Assembly (NCBI RefSeq): GCF_009765965.1
Contig: NZ_LMUL01000014.1
Location: 1,540,859-1,604,858 of the forward strand
Source of the DNA: Caulobacter sp. S45
GTDB lineage: Bacteria > Pseudomonadota > Alphaproteobacteria > Caulobacterales > Caulobacteraceae
DNA: 64,000 nt
Direction: 5' to 3'
The translations under genes and the position numbers were made by a program. Numbering within the stretch: position 1 is the first letter of the stretch; each line of letters begins with the position of its first letter. The notes under the pieces were generated by a model. The model did no database searches. It was not told the DNA's origin and saw only the letters and a program-made list of their open reading frames with translations. This document shows positions 60,871 through 64,000 of the stretch, piece after piece.

Positions 60871-61647
60871 CTACTTCGCCAGCGAGACGAAGCCGTACTT
60901 GTGGAACACCGCCGCCGCTTCGGGGCCCTCCAGGAAGCGGACATAGGCGTCGGCGGCGCCGTTCGCGCCCTTGGTCAGGGCGATGGGGTAGCGAATGAGC
61001 GGGTGGGTGTCCTCGGGGAACAGGCCCACGATCCGCACGCCCGGATCGATCTTGGCGTCGGTGTCGTAGACGACGCCGAGTGGCGCCTCGCCCCGGTCGA
61101 CGAAGGTAAGGGCCGCGCGCACGCTTTCGCCGTAGACCACCTTGGCCTCGACCTGGGGCCACACGCCCAGCGCCGTCAGCGCCGTCTTGCCGTAGCGCCC
61201 CGCCGGCACGTCCGCCCCGGCCATGGCCAGCTTGCCGTCGCCCAGCGCCTGGACCAGCGGCATCCCGCGCCCGATCTTCAACTTCACCGTCGAGGCGGCC
61301 GGCGCGATCAGGGCCAGGTGGTTGGTCAGCAGATCGCGGCGCGAAGCCGGCTTGATCTGGTCCTGTTTGGCGAGCGCGTCCATCCAGTCGCTGTCGGCGG
61401 AGATGAACACGTCGGCCGGCGCGCCCTGGCCGATCTGGCGCGAGAGCACCGAGGAGGCGGCGTAGGAGGCGTGGATCACCGCGCCGGTGCGCTTGGTATA
61501 GGCGGCGTCGGCCTCGTCCAGACTGTTCTTCAGCGACGCGGCGGCGAACACGGTGATCTGGTCCGGCGCGGCGACCGCCGGAACGGCCGCACCCAGGCCG
61601 AGGGCCAGGGCCAGCCCGGCCAACATCGCTTTCAGATTGCCCGACAT
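60871..61647 (-). CDS. modA: Molybdate-binding periplasmic protein
   Basis: A 258-residue protein from the ATG at 61647 (signal peptide AMLAGLALALGLGAAVPAVAA). ITVFAAASLKNSLDEADAAY, SYAASSVLSRQIGQGAPADVFISADSDWMDAL and PLGVVYDTDAKID are typical ModA blocks, and the Ser/Ala-rich loops bind the oxyanion. modE follows 51 bases downstream. The permease and ATPase genes normally next to modA are absent, so they must be elsewhere or replaced by another system. Confidence 0.92.
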   Translation of the reverse strand: MSGNLKAMLAGLALALGLGAAVPAVAAPDQITVFAAASLKNSLDEADAAYTKRTGAVIHASYAASSVLSRQIGQGAPADVFISADSDWMDALAKQDQIKPASRRDLLTNHLALIAPAASTVKLKIGRGMPLVQALGDGKLAMAGADVPAGRYGKTALTALGVWPQVEAKVVYGESVRAALTFVDRGEAPLGVVYDTDAKIDPGVRIVGLFPEDTHPLIRYPIALTKGANGAADAYVRFLEGPEAAAVFHKYGFVSLAK

Positions 61648-61660
61648 GACGACTCCGCAT

Positions 61661-61685
61661 CGCTGTATTTCGCGCCAGCATAACG
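61661..61685 (-). promoter_or_regulatory. Possible ModE operator upstream of modA
   Basis: CGCTGTAT at 61661-61668 and ATAACG at 61680-61685 form an imperfect inverted repeat 13 bases ahead of the modA ATG, resembling the CGnTATAT...ATATAACG pattern of ModE sites. The match is loose. Confidence 0.3.
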
Positions 61686-61718
61686 AGGCGGCAGGCGCGA
61701 TGCACGCCCGGTCTCGGC

Positions 61719-62837
61719 TCAGCGACGTGTTTGCAGCGCGTCGGCCAGCGCCCAGAAACCGGGCTTGGCATGACCATGGTCGTCGAAGGTCAGGGGCGCG
61801 TCGGTCCCGTCGCCGGCGTTCGGGGAGCGACGCAGCCAACTGTCCTTGTCGCGCAGGCCCCAGGTGGTGAAGGCGAAGCGCTGGCGCGGCGGCAGGTCGA
61901 GGAACGCGCCCATCACCTCGGCGTAGCGCCCGGCCTGGGCCGCCAGCTTCTGCTCGCGCGGGCGTAAGTCCATCCGGTCGCCGCGCAGCGACACGTCCAG
62001 CTCCGAGACGTGGATCGGCAGGCCGAAACTCGCCAGTTCGCGGATGGCGGTGCGGCCGGCGCCGGGCGGCAGGTGGATGTCGATATGGGTCTGGGTGCCG
62101 ATCCCGCCGATGGGGGCGCCGCGCTTAAGCAGCCGCTCGACCAGCCGCATGAAGGTCGCACGCTTGGCCGGCGTGACCTCAAGATTGTAGTCGTTGATCA
62201 ACAGCACCGCCTGGGGGTCGGCCTCGCGGGCGTACTGGAAGGCCAGGAGCATGTAGTCCTCCTGGCCGAGGTTGCGGCTGTAGATGCAGTCGCGCAGGCC
62301 CTCGCCGTGCTCGGTCACCGCCTCGTTGACCACGTCCCAGGCGACCGCCTGCCCGCGATAGCGGCCTACCACGGCGAGGATGTAGTTGCGCACCGCGTTG
62401 TCGAAGGCCCGCTTGTCACCGTCGATCCGCTTCAGGGCCGGCGGGTCCTGGGCGTACCAGACCAGGGTATGGCCGAACAGGCGCAGGTCCTCGCGCTGGG
62501 CGAAGGCGGCGATCCTGTCGGCGCGGGTGAAGTCGAAGGTCCCGTCGTCCTTGAGGATCGACTCCATCTTCATCTCCCACTCGGCGGTGACCTGGGAGCA
62601 TTGGCGGGTGGCGAGCGTCGCCCAGTCCGGATCGTCGATCAGACCGGTGGAGACGCAGGTCCCGAGGGGAAAGCCAGCCAGCTCCTTTAGCGCCGGCGGC
62701 GGATCGGGACGGGGAACATCATAAAGCGTGGCGCCGGACGCCTCGGCCTGACCGCGCCCGCAGCCCGACAGGGCCAGCGCCCCGCCCGCCGCCAACAGGG
62801 CGCGGCGGTGCGGCCGGTTCGCCGCGCCTTGGGTCAC
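61719..62837 (-). CDS. GH10 endo-1,4-beta-xylanase (lipoprotein or Tat-exported)
   Basis: A 372-residue protein with a Tat-like RRALLAAGGALALSGCG signal, where the Cys could be lipidated. The GH10 barrel shows WDVVNEAV (acid/base Glu, about residue 170), GIGTQTHIDIHLP and HVSELDVSL (nucleophile Glu, about residue 270). It hydrolyses internal beta-1,4-xylose bonds in xylan. The GTG start overlaps the fliJ stop by four bases (GTGA). Its position after flagellar genes is probably accidental, but the overlap implies co-expression. Confidence 0.92.
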   Translation of the reverse strand: MTQGAANRPHRRALLAAGGALALSGCGRGQAEASGATLYDVPRPDPPPALKELAGFPLGTCVSTGLIDDPDWATLATRQCSQVTAEWEMKMESILKDDGTFDFTRADRIAAFAQREDLRLFGHTLVWYAQDPPALKRIDGDKRAFDNAVRNYILAVVGRYRGQAVAWDVVNEAVTEHGEGLRDCIYSRNLGQEDYMLLAFQYAREADPQAVLLINDYNLEVTPAKRATFMRLVERLLKRGAPIGGIGTQTHIDIHLPPGAGRTAIRELASFGLPIHVSELDVSLRGDRMDLRPREQKLAAQAGRYAEVMGAFLDLPPRQRFAFTTWGLRDKDSWLRRSPNAGDGTDAPLTFDDHGHAKPGFWALADALQTRR

Positions 62838-63244
62838 CGCGTGCCTGTGCGCCGCAACGCGATCTCGTCCAGGGCGGCGGTCTCGCGCTTGGCGGCGACG
62901 CCGGCGGCGGCCTTGCGCGCGGCCTCGGCCAGGTTCTCGTATTTCTTCTGCTCCTCGAAAGCGCGGCCCAGCGCGTCGCGCGCGCCCTGCTCTTCCATGA
63001 TGCAGACGTTCAGGTCGGCCTGAGCCTTGGCCTGGCGCTGCTTCAGCGCCTCGCGATAGCCGACCAGATACCAGCCGGCCTGGGCGTCGTTGGTGGCGTG
63101 GACGCTTTCCTGGCGGCCCTCCACCTGCAGACTTTCCAGCACCAGTTCGAGGGCGAACCTGCGGTCGGCGATATACTTCAACCGCTTCTGCAGGGTCTCG
63201 ATCTCGAGATCGGCCAGCCGGATCAGCGACTCCCTCCAGCTCAT
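62834..63244 (-). CDS. fliJ: Flagellar chaperone FliJ
   Basis: A 136-residue, highly charged coiled-coil protein ([33 protein letters not shown], then [29 protein letters not shown]). The size, composition and position after fliI match FliJ, which links the FliI ATPase ring to FlhA in the flagellar export apparatus. Its ATG overlaps the fliI stop. The GH10 gene follows with an overlapping start. Confidence 0.88.
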   Translation of the reverse strand: MSWRESLIRLADLEIETLQKRLKYIADRRFALELVLESLQVEGRQESVHATNDAQAGWYLVGYREALKQRQAKAQADLNVCIMEEQGARDALGRAFEEQKKYENLAEAARKAAAGVAAKRETAALDEIALRRTGTR

Positions 63245-64000
63245 GCGAGGCTACCGGGCATGGGGGCTGAACTTTCCAGGATGGCGTGGAGCTGGGCGAA
63301 GGACTGGGCCAGCGAACAGGCCTCGTCCTTGTTCTGGGTCAGGAAGGCTTCCAGCGCCGGGTTGAGCACGATGGCGCGGTCGATGATCGGGTCGGAGCCG
63401 GCGCGGTAGGCCCCGATGCGGATCAGCTCCTCCATGTTGGCGTAGGCGGCCATTACCTGGCGCGCGCCCTTGACGACCTCGCGCTCGGGCAGGGTCTGGC
63501 AGCCGGGCATGGTGCGGCTGATCGACTTCAACACGTTGATGGCCGGAAAGCGCCCGCGTTCGGCGATCGTCCGTTCCATGACGATGTGACCGTCCAGGAT
63601 ACCGCGCACCGCGTCGGCGATCGGCTCGTTGTGGTCGTCCCCGTCCACCAGCACGGTGAAGATGCCGGTGATCGGCCCCGCCATGGTGCCGTCCGGGCGG
63701 ACCGGTCCAGGACCGGCGCGCTCCAACAGCTTGGGCAGTTCGGTGAAGACGGTGGGGGTGTAGCCCTTGGTGGTCGGCGGTTCGCCGGCGGCCAGGCCGA
63801 TCTCGCGCTGGGCCATGGCGAAGCGGGTGACGCTGTCCATCATGCACAGCACCTCCAGGTCCTGGTCGCGCAGGAACTCGGCGATGGCCAGCGTCAGGTA
63901 GGCGGCCTGGCGGCGCTTCAGGGCCGGTTCGTCGGAGGTGGCGACCACCACGATGGCGCGCGACAGGCCCGCCTCGCCGAGCGTCTCCTCGATGAATTCG
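63241..64000 (-). CDS. fliI: Flagellar export ATPase FliI (C-terminal part, 5' end outside)
   Basis: About 253 residues are visible, and the frame stays open to the window edge. The visible part begins [43 protein letters not shown]. Walker B is [27 protein letters not shown], followed by [40 protein letters not shown]-type and [27 protein letters not shown] blocks. It belongs to the T3SS/F1-like ATPases that energise flagellar export. Walker A lies beyond the window. Confidence 0.95.
   Translation of the reverse strand, partial: EFIEETLGEAGLSRAIVVVATSDEPALKRRQAAYLTLAIAEFLRDQDLEVLCMMDSVTRFAMAQREIGLAAGEPPTTKGYTPTVFTELPKLLERAGPGPVRPDGTMAGPITGIFTVLVDGDDHNEPIADAVRGILDGHIVMERTIAERGRFPAINVLKSISRTMPGCQTLPEREVVKGARQVMAAYANMEELIRIGAYRAGSDPIIDRAIVLNPALEAFLTQNKDEACSLAQSFAQLHAILESSAPMPGSLA

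Overview
The window is about 64 kb of GC-rich alphaproteobacterial chromosome. It most resembles the Caulobacterales (Caulobacter or Phenylobacterium type). The reasons are a MipZ-type ParA ATPase whose upstream region carries GANTC methylation sites and a full CtrA-type TTAA-N7-TTAA box, a fliI-fliJ pair, an obgE-nadD pair, and many short secreted or membrane proteins of the kind common in that order. No rRNA or insertion sequence was seen; one intact tRNA (tRNA-Thr, CGT) is present.

Layout. 1-12.6 kb is ordinary backbone: an acyltransferase-like fragment, mipZ with a J-domain membrane protein, DUF1489, DUF3667, yaaA, a membrane protein with a winged-helix regulator under an operator-like promoter, dps, selO, an AsnB-like glutamine amidotransferase, a MaoC-like protein and a DsbD/ScsB-type thiol reductant transporter. 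12.6-30.1 kb is a genomic island in tRNA-Thr: the last 46 bp up to the CCA end recur exactly at 30067-30112. A third, divergent tRNA-Thr 3' end at 15263-15308 splits the island into a 2.6 kb left part (muramidase-like phage/T6SS relic plus tandem LprI-type lysozyme-inhibitor genes) and a 14.8 kb right part. The right part holds an HUH-type Rep-like gene, a 5'-truncated SMC-like ATPase with an S24-like tail, a frameshifted DUF2971 gene, a tyrosine recombinase, a leftward cargo operon, and a restriction-modification cluster with two XRE regulators, Vsr, a C5 methyltransferase and a probable endonuclease. Several island genes are broken.

30.1-45.4 kb is backbone rich in secreted and envelope proteins: an orphan flagellar rod-like peptide, a DUF2844/DUF3443 pair with pepsin-like DTGS and DSGS motifs, a short RTX protein followed by a strong terminator, a GH16 hydrolase, lipoproteins, an outer-membrane barrel, an MscS channel, a glycine-rich protein and a chemoreceptor. 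45.4-64 kb is mainly housekeeping and metabolism: trxB, obgE, nadD, a NAD-sugar epimerase with a sugar-1-phosphate nucleotidyltransferase, an M16 peptidase, bioA, an Lrp regulator divergent from ald, an aminotransferase, hppD, modE and modA without modBC, a GH10 xylanase, fliJ and the C-terminal part of fliI.

The most interesting zone is the island. It combines a candidate muramidase/inhibitor array with a decayed ATPase-S24-DUF2971 locus and an R-M/Vsr module at a tRNA site that seems to have been used more than once. All family names come from reading motifs by eye; no database search was run.
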